A stretch of DNA of 64,000 nt from Actinoplanes philippinensis. GTDB lineage: Bacteria > Actinomycetota > Actinomycetes > Mycobacteriales > Micromonosporaceae. The DNA is taken from positions 186,001-250,000 of the forward strand of contig NZ_FONV01000014.1 in NCBI RefSeq assembly GCF_900113015.1, written 5' to 3'. The notes beneath the pieces are model-generated. The model was given only the letters and a program-made list of their open reading frames with translations. It did no database searches and was not told the DNA's origin. A program made the position numbers and the translations under genes. Shown in pieces: positions 33,809 through 42,191 of the stretch (the first letter of the stretch is position 1; each line of letters begins with the position of its first letter).

Positions 33809-34462
33809 GTGGCCACCGAACCGCCGTCACCAGCCGGAATGCGCCGGGATTACACCGAGTGGCCGCCGCTGCTCGAGGATGCTCTCGCCGCGACGTGGAC
33901 CAGCCAGTTCACCGCCTGGTTCGCCGACGCGACGGCCTTCGGCCTGCCGGAGCCCAACGCGATGATCGTGGCGACGGCAGGCGAGGGGGCACGGCCGTCG
34001 GCGCGCACGGTCCTCCTCAAGGGGTACGACGAGGACGGTTTCGTCTTTTTCACGAACTATGAGTCGCGCAAGGGTGCGGACGTGGCGCTTCACCCGTACG
34101 CCGGCCTGGTCTTCCCCTGGTTTCCGATGCAGCGTCAGGTGATCGTGTCCGGATCGGTCGAGCGGGTGTCCCGCCAGGAGACCGAGGAGTACTTCGCGTC
34201 CCGGCCGCGCGGCTCCCAGCTCGGCGCCTGGGCCAGCCCGCAGTCGCGGGTGCTGCCCGGCCCGGAGGCGCTGGCCGAGGGGCTCACGGCGGTCGTCGAC
34301 CGGTTCGGCGCCGGGCCGGTGCCGGCGCCACCGCACTGGGGCGGGCTGCGGGTGCGGCCGGAGAGTGTCGAGTTCTGGCAGGGCCGCAGCAGCCGGCTGC
34401 ACGACCGGCTCCGCTTCCGGGACACCGGCGCCGGGTGGATCGTGGAGAGGCTGGCGCCTTGA
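33809..34462 (+). CDS. pdxH: Pyridoxamine 5'-phosphate oxidase
   Basis: FMN enzyme that makes pyridoxal phosphate. The 217-aa protein has the FMN-binding ARTVLLKGYDEDGFVFFTNYESRKG and the C-terminal RPESVEFWQGRSSRLHDRLRF signature of PdxH. The GTG at 33809 has AAGGAGG four bases upstream; a GTG at 33791 is less likely. The stop overlaps an MFS gene (TTGA). It supplies the cofactor used by SerC and TrpB, though nothing links their control. Confidence 0.95.
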   Translation: MATEPPSPAGMRRDYTEWPPLLEDALAATWTSQFTAWFADATAFGLPEPNAMIVATAGEGARPSARTVLLKGYDEDGFVFFTNYESRKGADVALHPYAGLVFPWFPMQRQVIVSGSVERVSRQETEEYFASRPRGSQLGAWASPQSRVLPGPEALAEGLTAVVDRFGAGPVPAPPHWGGLRVRPESVEFWQGRSSRLHDRLRFRDTGAGWIVERLAP

Positions 34463-35748
34463 GTCAGGGCGTCAAGGAGCCGCGGGCCTGGATGATCGAC
34501 ACCCGTCCGCTGGGCGTCACGACGTTCCGGCGGACGTGGATCGGCAACGGCGCGTCGTATTTCGGGTTCCAGTTCACCGCGGTCGCCGTGCCGGTGCAGA
34601 TGTACGCCGTCACCGGCTCGCCCACCTGGGTCGGGTTGCTCGGGGTCGCGGGTCTCGTACCCCTGCTGATCTTCGGGTTGTGGGGCGGCGCCGCCGCCGA
34701 CGTGGTCGATCGCCGCAAGCTGCTGCTCATCAGCTCCGCGATCACCTGGGCGACCACTCTCGCGCTGCTGGCGCAGGCGGTCCTCGGGGTCCGCAGCGCG
34801 CATCTGCTGCTGGCCCTGACCGCGATCCAGGCCGCCGGCTTCGCGGTGAGCTCGCCGGCCCGGCACTCGATCGTCCCGCGGATCGTGCCGGAGCCCCTGG
34901 TGCCGGCGGCGAACACGCTGAACTACACGGCCAGCACGGCCGGTGGGGTGCTCGGCCCGCTGGCCGCCGGCGTGATCATGGGAATCTGGTCGACCGGCGC
35001 CGGCGTCGAGGTGGCCTACGCGCTGGACGCCCTGCTGTTCACCGTCACGTTCTGGGCGACCTGGAAGCTGCCGGACATCCCGCCGGTGGTCTCGCCCGCC
35101 GCCTCGGCGTCTCCGGAGAAGCCGAGTGTGGGTCTGCGGGGCATCGTGACCGGCCTCAAGTTCCTGGTCACCCAGCCGGTGCTGCTGCTGTCCTTCGCGG
35201 TCGACCTGATCGCCATGGTGTTCGCCATGCCCCGGGCGCTGTTCCCGGCGGCCGCCGAGCAGTTCGGCGGCGGCTCGGCGGTCGGCTGGCTGTACAGCGC
35301 GATCGCGATCGGCGCGATGGTCGGCGGCCTGACCAGCGGCTGGATCAGCCGGGTCCGGCGGCAGGGGCTCGCGCTGATCGCCGCGGTGGTGGTGTGGGGC
35401 CTGGCGATCGGGCTGTCCGGACTGGCCCGCAGCCTGTGGCTGATGGTGCTGCTGCTCGCCCTGGCCGGGATGGCCGACCTGGTCAGCGCGGTCTACCGGC
35501 AGACGATCATGCAGACCTTCGCGCCCGACCACCTGCGCGGCCGCCTGCAGGGCGTGTTCACCGTGGTGGTGGCCGGCGGCCCGCGCCTCGGCGACCTGCG
35601 CGCCGGCGCCACCGCCGACCTGACCAGCGTGTCCACCTCCTGGGTGGGCGGCGGTCTGGTCGCCGCCGGGCTGGCCGTGGTCCTCGGGCTCACCTCGCCC
35701 GCGCTGATCCGATACCGGCCTGAACAGGACCGGGCGGACGACCGATAG
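34459..35748 (+). CDS. MFS transporter (EntS-like)
   Basis: A 429-aa exporter-type protein with 12 helices and the MFS loop ADVVDRRKLLL. TTG at 34459 overlaps the pdxH stop and is favoured; ATG at 34492 is an alternative. Signature segments include SSPARHSIVPRIVPEPLVPAAN and a C-terminal QTFAPDHLRGRLQGVF. Substrate is unknown. Its tail runs to the start of the aldose epimerase gene, ten bases on. Confidence 0.88.
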   Translation: MSQGVKEPRAWMIDTRPLGVTTFRRTWIGNGASYFGFQFTAVAVPVQMYAVTGSPTWVGLLGVAGLVPLLIFGLWGGAAADVVDRRKLLLISSAITWATTLALLAQAVLGVRSAHLLLALTAIQAAGFAVSSPARHSIVPRIVPEPLVPAANTLNYTASTAGGVLGPLAAGVIMGIWSTGAGVEVAYALDALLFTVTFWATWKLPDIPPVVSPAASASPEKPSVGLRGIVTGLKFLVTQPVLLLSFAVDLIAMVFAMPRALFPAAAEQFGGGSAVGWLYSAIAIGAMVGGLTSGWISRVRRQGLALIAAVVVWGLAIGLSGLARSLWLMVLLLALAGMADLVSAVYRQTIMQTFAPDHLRGRLQGVFTVVVAGGPRLGDLRAGATADLTSVSTSWVGGGLVAAGLAVVLGLTSPALIRYRPEQDRADDR

Positions 35749-35758
35749 TGTCGCGGGT

Positions 35759-36679
35759 ATGAGCGCAGAGTCAGCCGCCAAGTCCGGCGTCCAGTGGTCG
35801 ATCGAGGCGGACGGCCACCGTGCCGTCCTGGTGGAGGTCGGCGGGACGCTCCGGTCGTACTCCGTGGACGGCGTCGAGATCCTGGACGGATTCGGCGCCG
35901 ACGAGATCTCCCCCGGATCGGCCGGCCAGATCCTCGCGCCGTGGCCCAACCGCATCCGCGACGGGCAGTACGAGTTCGAGGGGCAGTCCTACCAGCTCGC
36001 GCTCACCGAGCCGGCCCGGCGGACGGCCATCCACGGCCTGGTCAACTGGTCCCGGTGGCGGCTCGCCGAGCAGACCGCCGCCTCGGTGACCCTGGAGTAC
36101 GAGTTGCCCGCGCAGGTCGGCTACCCGTGGTCGCTGCTGCTGCGCTCCCGCTGGACGGTCTCGGCCGACGGGCTCCGGTGCGACCAGGAGGTGGTCAACA
36201 CCTCGGAGGCCAACGCGCCGTGGGGGTATTCGGTCCATCCGTACCTGCGGCTGCCCGGCGTGACGGTCGACGACACCGTGCTGCACGTGCCCGCCGCCTC
36301 CCGGATCCAGGCCGACGCCCGCCTGCTCCCGATCGGCGCCACCAAGATCGCCGGCACCGAGTTCGACTTCTCCGAGCCGCGCCGCATCGGTGACCTGGTG
36401 CTCGACACCACCTTCGGCGACATCGACTTCGACGCCGACGGCATCACCACGCTCACCCTGGCCGGCCCCGGCGCGGAGCGGCCGATCGTGGTCTGGGCCG
36501 ACGAGAAGTTCCGGTACTGGCAGGTGTTCACCGCCGACACGCTGCACGGCGAGCGCTTCCGCCGATCGATCGCGGTCGAGCCGATGACCTGCCCGCCGGA
36601 CGCGTTCCGGACCGGCCGTGACCTGACCGTCCTGGCGCCCGGCTCGACCTGGGCCACGTCCTGGGGCGTCCGGTATTGA
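35759..36679 (+). CDS. Aldose 1-epimerase family protein
   Basis: A 306-aa galactose-mutarotase-fold protein. The catalytic residues are visible: His in AIHGLVN, His in SVHPYLR and Glu in IAVEPMT. Substrate is likely a hexose. The ATG at 35759 lies eight bases after a -10-like TAGTGT, so the message could be leaderless, or it is read through from the MFS gene. The stop TGA is also the first three bases of a tandem-repeat array (36677-36806). Confidence 0.9.
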   Translation: MSAESAAKSGVQWSIEADGHRAVLVEVGGTLRSYSVDGVEILDGFGADEISPGSAGQILAPWPNRIRDGQYEFEGQSYQLALTEPARRTAIHGLVNWSRWRLAEQTAASVTLEYELPAQVGYPWSLLLRSRWTVSADGLRCDQEVVNTSEANAPWGYSVHPYLRLPGVTVDDTVLHVPAASRIQADARLLPIGATKIAGTEFDFSEPRRIGDLVLDTTFGDIDFDADGITTLTLAGPGAERPIVVWADEKFRYWQVFTADTLHGERFRRSIAVEPMTCPPDAFRTGRDLTVLAPGSTWATSWGVRY

Positions 36680-36806
36680 TGGGTTTCGACTGCTGATAGG
36701 TCTCGACTTGTGATGGTCTCGACTTCTGATGGTCTCGACTTCTGATGGTCTCGACTTCTGATGGGTTTCGCCTCCTGATGGGTTTCGCCTTCTGATGGAT
36801 TTCGAC
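36677..36806 (+). repeat. Tandem repeat of 16-17 bp, eight units, filling the gap between two genes
   Basis: Eight head-to-tail units at 36677, 36694, 36711, 36727, 36743, 36759, 36776 and 36793. The consensus is TGATGGTCTCGACTTC, with TGATGGGTTTCGCCTTC as a variant; units 3-5 are identical. The first unit contains the aldose epimerase stop and the last contains the nitroreductase ATG. There are no spacers, so it is not CRISPR. Confidence 0.9.
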
Positions 36807-37409
36807 GAGGTCGTCCGCCGCCGGCGGATGGTGCGCAGCTATGACCCGGACCGGCCGATCGCCCCCGACCTGGTGGACAAGATCGTGCGGCACGGGCTGC
36901 GGGCGCCGTCGGCGGGTTTCAGCCAGGGCTGGAGCTTCCTGGTCCTGACCTCGGCCGAGGACCGTTCGCGCTACTGGTCGAGCACAGCCGACGGCAGCGG
37001 CGACAGCGGCTGGCTGGAGCGCATGCGGACGGCCCCCCTGATCATCGTGGCGTTCTCCAACAAATCGGTGTATCTCGACCGCTACGCGCAGCCCGACAAA
37101 GGCTGGACGGACCGGGACGAGGCGCGCTGGCCGGTTCCCTACTGGGACATCGACACCGGCTTCGCCGCCCTGCTCATGCACCTGACCGCGGTAAACGAGG
37201 AACTCGGCTCGTGCTTCTTCGGGGTGCCCGCCGCCCGGGTGCCGGCGTTCAAGGAGGCGTTCGGGGTGCCGGCCGAGTTCCACCCGATCGGGGCACTCAC
37301 CATCGGGTACCCGGCGGCCGACAAGAGGTCACCGTCACTGCGTCGAGGCCACCGCCCGGTGGCCGACGTGGTGCATCATGGCCGGTGGGCTTCGTCGGGC
37401 GAGGTCTGA
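36795..37409 (+). CDS. Nitroreductase-family FMN oxidoreductase
   Basis: A 204-aa protein of the nitroreductase fold. The N-terminal DEVVRRRRMVRSYDPDRPI and RAPSAGFSQGWSFLVLT carry the FMN phosphate-binding residues, and GALTIGYPAADKRSPSLRRGHRP is the typical end. Substrate is unknown. The ATG at 36795 is inside the last unit of the upstream repeat array, so there is no normal ribosome site; initiation may be leaderless or use a repeat unit. Confidence 0.88.
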   Translation: MDFDEVVRRRRMVRSYDPDRPIAPDLVDKIVRHGLRAPSAGFSQGWSFLVLTSAEDRSRYWSSTADGSGDSGWLERMRTAPLIIVAFSNKSVYLDRYAQPDKGWTDRDEARWPVPYWDIDTGFAALLMHLTAVNEELGSCFFGVPAARVPAFKEAFGVPAEFHPIGALTIGYPAADKRSPSLRRGHRPVADVVHHGRWASSGEV

Positions 37410-37459
37410 CCGGCCCGCGGGTACGCTGGCATACGGTTCTCACGGAAAGGGCAACCGCC

Positions 37460-37756
37460 GTGATCTTCAAAGCGGTCCGGGATGGAGCCCCGTACCCCGA
37501 TCACCAGACGACGCTCAAGGAGTGGGCGGAGATCCCGCCGCGCAAGGTGTGGCTGGCCGACCTGATCACCACCAAGCGTGAGCTGGCGCTCGACAAGCTC
37601 CTCGCCGAGGACTCGACCTTCTATGGTGACCTGTTCCCCCACGTCGTGGAGTATCAGGGGTACTACTACCTGGAGGACGGGTTGCACCGGGCGCTCCGGG
37701 CGGCCCTGCAGCAGCGCAAGGAGATCCACGCCCGCGTGCTGATCCTCGAGGACTGA
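37460..37756 (+). CDS. Conserved actinobacterial protein (98 aa)
   Basis: A small soluble protein found widely in actinomycetes, function unknown. Conserved blocks are IFKAVRDGAPYPDH, EWAEIPPRKVWLADLITTK, LAEDSTFYGDLFPHVVEY and YYLEDGLHRALRAALQQRKEIHARVL. The DGLHRALRAAL block recalls ParB-like nuclease folds, which is suggestive only. The GTG at 37460 has AAAGGG upstream. The longer open frame before it overlaps the nitroreductase gene and is not expected to be coding. Confidence 0.8.
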   Translation: MIFKAVRDGAPYPDHQTTLKEWAEIPPRKVWLADLITTKRELALDKLLAEDSTFYGDLFPHVVEYQGYYYLEDGLHRALRAALQQRKEIHARVLILED

Positions 37757-37758
37757 CC

Positions 37759-37901
37759 GGGTTCGGCGGGTCTTGCCCCTTGGTCCGGCAGGTTTCGCGT
37801 CCCGGGTTCGGCGGGTCTCGCCCCTTGGCCCGGCAGGTTTCGCGTCCCGGAGTCCCGGGTTCGGTGCGTCTCGCCCCTCGGTTCGGCAGGTTTCGCGTCC
37901 C
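37759..37901 (+). repeat. Three copies of a 45-bp direct repeat
   Basis: Copies at 37759-37803, 37804-37848 and 37857-37901 share GGGTTCGGCGGGTC, then CCCCTTGGCCCGGCAGG and TTTCGCGTCCC, with a few mismatches; eight bases separate copies 2 and 3. The rest of the 300-base gap before the DUF4230 gene (37757-38055) is degenerate variants of the same words. Confidence 0.85.
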
Positions 37902-38055
37902 GGAGCCGGGGTGGTTCGGCGAGTTCGGGCGGTCTCGAGCCGGGTTTGTCGGTGGCGCGCGTCGGGAGGATCGGGTTTGGGGGGTTTCGCGGTTCGGGAG
38001 TCCGATCAGTGCTCTCCGGTCGCGAATTGTCGTACCCCCTCCGTACCGTTAGGGC

Positions 38056-38796
38056 ATGGCCGAATCGCCCACCCCCGAACACCCCACCAGCGAGTATCCG
38101 GCCGTGCCCGATCGGCCGGACGCTGCGGAGCCCACCCCCGAGCAGCCCCGGCCGAGCGGTTTCGCGCGGCTGCTGATCTTCGTCGGCTTCGTCTTCGCGC
38201 TGATCGTCGCCTCCTGCCTCGGGCTGCGCGCGATGAATGTGCTGCCCACCTTCGACAATCCGTTCGCCGAGGAGACCACCGACCGCAGTCAGCCGGTGCT
38301 CCTGCAGTCCATGCGCGACCTTCAGCGTTACGTGGCGGCTGACGGCACGTTCCAGGTGATCGTCGACCTGCAGGAAAACCGTGACAACATCCCCGATTTC
38401 CTCATCAACCGGCGCACATTGTTCGTCGGCTCGGGCACGGTCGAGACCTACGTGGACTTCAGCGGCCTCTCCGGCGACGCGTTGAAGATCGACGAGGAGA
38501 AGAAGACGATCGAGCTGACTCTGCCAGCTCCCCAGCAGTCGACCGCGGCGCTCGACATGGAGCGCAGCTACGTGGTGGCCGAGGAGCGCGGCCTGTTCAA
38601 CCGGATCGGCGACGCCTTCCGCGACGACCCGGGCAAGCAGCAGCAGGTCTACCAGTTGGCCCAGCAGCGGATCACCGAGGCGGCGCGGGCCAGTGAGCTG
38701 GACAAACGGGCCCGGGAGAACACGCAGCGGATGTTGGAGAGCCTCTTCGCGCGGCTCGGCTACACCACCGTTACGGTCTCGTTCGCCAGCCCGTGA
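38056..38796 (+). CDS. DUF4230 membrane protein
   Basis: A 246-aa protein with a proline-rich cytoplasmic N-terminus (1-33), one transmembrane helix near 36-58 (LLIFVGFVFALIVASCLGL) and an extracytoplasmic DUF4230 domain. That domain contains DLQRYVAADGTFQVIVDLQENRDNIPDFL, VGSGTVETYVDFSGL and a helical end. Function is unknown. The ATG at 38056 is the first base after the repeat-rich region. The next 800 bases are repeats and hairpins. Confidence 0.85.
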   Translation: MAESPTPEHPTSEYPAVPDRPDAAEPTPEQPRPSGFARLLIFVGFVFALIVASCLGLRAMNVLPTFDNPFAEETTDRSQPVLLQSMRDLQRYVAADGTFQVIVDLQENRDNIPDFLINRRTLFVGSGTVETYVDFSGLSGDALKIDEEKKTIELTLPAPQQSTAALDMERSYVVAEERGLFNRIGDAFRDDPGKQQQVYQLAQQRITEAARASELDKRARENTQRMLESLFARLGYTTVTVSFASP

Positions 38797-38845
38797 GCGA
38801 GCCGGCCGGCCGGGCTTCGTCCGGCCGGCCGGTTTCGGTCGGGGC

Positions 38846-39085
38846 GCTGGTTCCGGTCGGGCCGGCCAGCTCCGGTCGGGCTGCCGGTTTCGGTCGGGCT
38901 GCTGGCTTCAGCCGGGGTGCCGGTTTCGGACGGGCCGCCGTTTTGGACCGGGCTGGTTCCGGTCGGGCCGGCCAGCTCTGGTCGGGCTGCCGATTTCGGA
39001 CGGGCCGCCGGTTTCGGACGGGGGCTGGTTGACGGGGGCTGGTTCCGGTCGGGCCGGCCAGCTCTGGTCGGGCTGCCGGTTTCGG
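38846..39085 (+). repeat. Three copies of a 48-bp repeat in low-complexity sequence
   Basis: Copies at 38846-38893, 38952-38999 and 39038-39085 share GCTGGTTCCGGTCGGGCCGG, then CCAGCTC and GGTCGGGCTGCCG. The surrounding 38797-39280 consists of shorter scraps of the same words. Open frames exist in several frames on both strands but encode only Gly/Arg/Ser/Pro repeats, so I call none of them genes. Confidence 0.8.
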
Positions 39086-39280
39086 TCTGGCGGCTCGCTT
39101 CGTCCGAGCCGCCTGGCCTTGTTGTGCGGCCGGCTCGTTTGGCGGCTGGCTCGGGCGGACCGGTGGTTTCGGTCGGGCTGCCGGTTGCGGTCGGGCCGTC
39201 GGCTCCGCTTGGGCGGCTGGGGTTGGTCGGCTGGGGTTGGTCGGCGGCCCTCGACGAAAGGGCGGCGGGTTTGTTGAGGC

Positions 39281-39371
39281 GGGCCGCTCCCCGGGCTTCG
39301 TTGCCGGGGGAGCGGCCCGTCATCTTGGTTCCGGGCATCCCGTCACGGGGGCAGGGACGGGATGCCCGGAA
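39281..39371. terminator. Two hairpins between convergent DUF4230 and PspC genes
   Basis: Hairpin 1 is 39281-39318 (GGGCCGCTCC pairing with its complement, with an inner bulged stem). Hairpin 2 is 39329-39371, a perfect 16-bp stem (TTCCGGGCATCCCGTC) with an 11-base loop. They probably terminate transcription from both sides. Confidence 0.6.
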
Positions 39372-39407
39372 GCTCTATCGCCGCGCCAGCGGGTGATCCC
39401 CGCCGAC

Positions 39408-39598
39408 GGCGTGTTGCCCCGCGGCGGCGTTTTGCTCGCCCTCGACGTGTTGCCAACCGTCGACGTGTTGCCAACCGGCGAGGTGTTGCCCGCCGGTCGG
39501 CGTGTTGCCAACCGGCGAGGTTTTGCCAACCGGCGAGGTGTTGCTCGCCGGTTGGCGTGTTCCTCGCCGGGTGGCGTGTTGCCCGCCGGGTGGCGGGC
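39408..39598 (-). repeat. Array of about ten 18-19-bp units ending at the pspC stop
   Basis: The unit is close to GGCGTGTTGCCAACCGGC, with CGAGGTGTTGC and CGCCGGGT variants, repeated head to tail without spacers right up to the stop of the minus-strand PspC gene at 39603. Confidence 0.8.
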
Positions 39599-39602
39599 GA
39601 CG

Positions 39603-39800
39603 TCACTCGCTGGGCATCAGGGCCCAGAGGGCCAGGTAGATCAGGACCTGCGGGCCGGGCAGGAGGCAGGAGACAACGAAGAGGAGCCGCACCATCCCGG
39701 GCCGCATCCCGAAGCGCTGGGCCAGGCCGGCGCAGACACCGGCGATCCGGCGGTTGTGGCGGGGGCGGGAGAACGAGCGGGTCCTGAGGGGGCTGGTCAC
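39603..39800 (-). CDS. PspC-domain protein
   Basis: A 65-aa protein consisting of one PspC domain: basic RPRHNRRIAGVCAGLAQRFGM, then one transmembrane segment (VRLLFVVSCLLPGPQVLIYLALWALM). PspC domains sense or respond to envelope stress. The GTG at 39800 has AAGGAG eight bases upstream; a GTG at 39809 would add three residues. The 340 bases between this gene and the next coding start at 40144 hold nothing I recognise. Confidence 0.85.
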   Translation of the reverse strand: MTSPLRTRSFSRPRHNRRIAGVCAGLAQRFGMRPGMVRLLFVVSCLLPGPQVLIYLALWALMPSE

Positions 39801-40143
39801 TTCATCCACTCCTTCGGCGGTGGCCTCGGCTTCCTGCCGTGGCCACTTCGACGGTAGGTACGGGTGCAGCGCCGTCCCTCGTTCCCGAGGTGGATGTCGG
39901 CGATGCGGCTCCCGTAAGGGTCATCCGTACCCAGCCGGGGTCGGTGGTTAACCTGAATCCCTCTCGTCCCAGGTCAGAGGCTGGTTGTGGACGTCCCTGA
40001 GTGGCCCGCTCTCGTTGAGCACCGTGGGCTCGATCGCACGTGGGGTGTTCGAAGCGTCACACCGAGCAGGTGATGGTCGCGGCCCGGGGCGGCCGCCGAG
40101 CTCTGCCGCCGACTGGATCGAGGAGGCGAACGGTGGTGCTCGG

Positions 40144-42018
40144 GTGACCCTGGCCGTCCTGACCGCCCGAACCGGCCACGCCCTGCCCCACGGCGACGCC
40201 GACCGGTTGGCCGGAGAACTCACCGGCGCGCTACGGGCCGCCGGCGTGTCCGCGATCGATCGGCTCGTACCGGGTGCTGACGAGGTGTCCCGCCTCCGCG
40301 AGCTGGCCCGGCAGGCCCGCGACGCCGGGGAGCCCCTGCTGATCTGCCCCGACAACCTGGTCGCGCACGGCAGTCTGCTGCGGACCCTGGCCACCGAGCC
40401 GGCCGGGCGCAGCACGGTGCTGGTCGCCGCCGACCCGTCCGGTGACCTGCGGGAGGACCGGGGCCGGGTGATCGCCGCGCCGCCCGGTGGCGGGACGGTC
40501 CGGCATCTCGGGGCCATGTGTGTGGCCCCGCCCGACCTGCCGCTGCTGGAGAAGGCCCTCGACCGGCCCTGTCCGCTGGCCGAGATGCTCGCCGACGGGT
40601 TCGTCCCGGTCGCGACCCGGGTCCGGCTGCTGCACGCCGAACAGGTGCAGTCCTCGGAGCAGCTGGCCGCCGCCCGGGACGCGATCGCCGCGGTGGACGA
40701 GGACGCGGCGCGGCTGCGGCTCGCCGTCAAGGAGGAGGACGATCTCTTCACGACGTACGCCGTGAGCAGCTGGTCGCCACACCTGACGGGACTGGCCGCG
40801 CGGCTGCGGTGGACCCCGACCGCGGTGACCGGCCTGTCGGTGCTGTTCGCGGTGGTCGCGGCGATCCTGTTCTGGCAGGCGTCCCGCCCCGCGATGGTGG
40901 CGGGCGCGGTCCTGCTCTACCTCGGTTTCGTGCTCGACTGCGTGGACGGTCAGCTGGCCCGCTACACCCGCCGGTTCAGCGCCTTCGGCGGCTGGCTCGA
41001 CACCATGGCCGACCGCGCCAAGGAGTACCTGGTCTACGCCGGTCTCGCCGCCGGGGCCGACCGGGCGGGCCTGCCCCACGCCTGGTCCCTGGCCGTCACC
41101 GCGATCGTGGTGCAGACCGCCCGGCACATGACCGACACCTGGTACGGGGCACTCCACAACAGGGCCGCCACCCGTCCCGCTCCGGTCGATCCCGGTGCGG
41201 CCGTAGCCGGCCGGGGTGGGGCCGGTGCACGGCTTGCTGCCATCTCCACACAGGCGCAGAGCCGGCGGGGCTCGCCGATCTACTGGGCCAAGCGGGTCGT
41301 CGTCTTCCCGATCGGCGAGCGGTGGGCGCTGATCTCGGTGCTGGCCGCCCTCACGAACGGCCGGGTGGCTCTTGCCGCGCTCGTCGGATTCGGGTTGTTC
41401 GCGGCGGCGTACACGCTGATGTTGCGTTCCTTGCGTGCCCTGTCGATGGGGGTGGGGGTGCTCGACACGGTCGACACCGCCCGGCACCGCGACGACGGGC
41501 CTCTGGTGCGCACGGTGCTGAGCCGGACAGGTGCCGGGCGGCCGTTGCCGTTCGCTGTGATCTTCCTGGGGTACGCCCTGGCGACGGTCACCGTGTTCGC
41601 CCTCGGGGAGCCGTCGCTGCACCCGTGGCTGCTCGCCATCGCGGTGATCCCCGTGCTGCTCACCGGCTTCTCCGGAGCAACCCGGCACGACAGGGCCCTG
41701 GACTGGCTGGTGCCGGCCGCGTTACGCGCCGCCGAACACCTGATCGTGGTCGCCACCGGCCTCTACGGGAACGTACCCCCGCCCCTCGTCTTCCTCCTGC
41801 TGTTCACGCTGGCGCTGCGGCACTACGACCTGACCGCCCGCATGGAGCAGAACGCGCCCGCCACCGGCACCGCCGGAACCGCACTGGGCTGGGACGGCCG
41901 GGTCCTCCTGCTGGTCCTGGCCGCCCTGATCGGCTGGGCGACCCCGGCGATGGCCGCGCTGACAGTCCTGATCGCCGCCACGCTCACCAAAACCACCCAC
42001 CGGGACTGGCGATTCTGA
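40144..42018 (+). CDS. CDP-alcohol phosphatidyltransferase family protein
   Basis: A 624-aa two-part protein. The N-terminal part (about 1-190) resembles a nucleotidyltransferase-like region (TLAVLTARTGHALPHGDADRL). The central membrane part carries the complete motif DGQLARYTRRFSAFGGWLDTMAD (DG-x2-AR-x8-G-x3-D-x3-D), which transfers a phospho-alcohol from CDP. Further helices and a C-terminal hydrophobic region (DUF5941-like) follow. Likely role is phospholipid or polyol-phosphate synthesis. The GTG at 40144 is chosen because family members start here; the frame is open to 39985 but with odd composition. Confidence 0.82.
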   Translation: MTLAVLTARTGHALPHGDADRLAGELTGALRAAGVSAIDRLVPGADEVSRLRELARQARDAGEPLLICPDNLVAHGSLLRTLATEPAGRSTVLVAADPSGDLREDRGRVIAAPPGGGTVRHLGAMCVAPPDLPLLEKALDRPCPLAEMLADGFVPVATRVRLLHAEQVQSSEQLAAARDAIAAVDEDAARLRLAVKEEDDLFTTYAVSSWSPHLTGLAARLRWTPTAVTGLSVLFAVVAAILFWQASRPAMVAGAVLLYLGFVLDCVDGQLARYTRRFSAFGGWLDTMADRAKEYLVYAGLAAGADRAGLPHAWSLAVTAIVVQTARHMTDTWYGALHNRAATRPAPVDPGAAVAGRGGAGARLAAISTQAQSRRGSPIYWAKRVVVFPIGERWALISVLAALTNGRVALAALVGFGLFAAAYTLMLRSLRALSMGVGVLDTVDTARHRDDGPLVRTVLSRTGAGRPLPFAVIFLGYALATVTVFALGEPSLHPWLLAIAVIPVLLTGFSGATRHDRALDWLVPAALRAAEHLIVVATGLYGNVPPPLVFLLLFTLALRHYDLTARMEQNAPATGTAGTALGWDGRVLLLVLAALIGWATPAMAALTVLIAATLTKTTHRDWRF

Positions 42019-42191
42019 ATGTGAACGTGCACACCAACGACCTGCAATGTTCCGATCTCTGTAATCGATTGATCACTATGTGCGAATGGCACTTTCGCCC
42101 GATGGTGAACCATCGAAGGCACTCGCAGAGTTAGGGCCCGATCGCCGACCGTCGTGGGCTCGGGGTCGCACTCGATCGCGGGAGGTTGACG

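Noticed and set aside
31252..34062. A 936-codon open frame on the plus strand across serC and citrate synthase
   Set aside because: It is the antisense of two unmistakable enzymes; high GC removes stops in other frames and the product is Arg/His/Asp-rich with no recognisable domain.
36677..36806. CRISPR array
   Set aside because: The units are 16-17 bp and directly adjacent with no unique spacers, and there are no cas genes in the window.
38797..39402. Protein-coding genes in the repeat-rich gap
   Set aside because: Several open frames on both strands encode only Gly/Arg/Ser/Pro repeats, with no ribosome sites; the sequence looks like degenerate DNA repeats.
39985..40143. Longer N-terminus for the CDP-alcohol phosphotransferase
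   Set aside because: The frame is open but codon use is poor, and it does not match how family members begin; the GTG at 40144 is preferred, without certainty.
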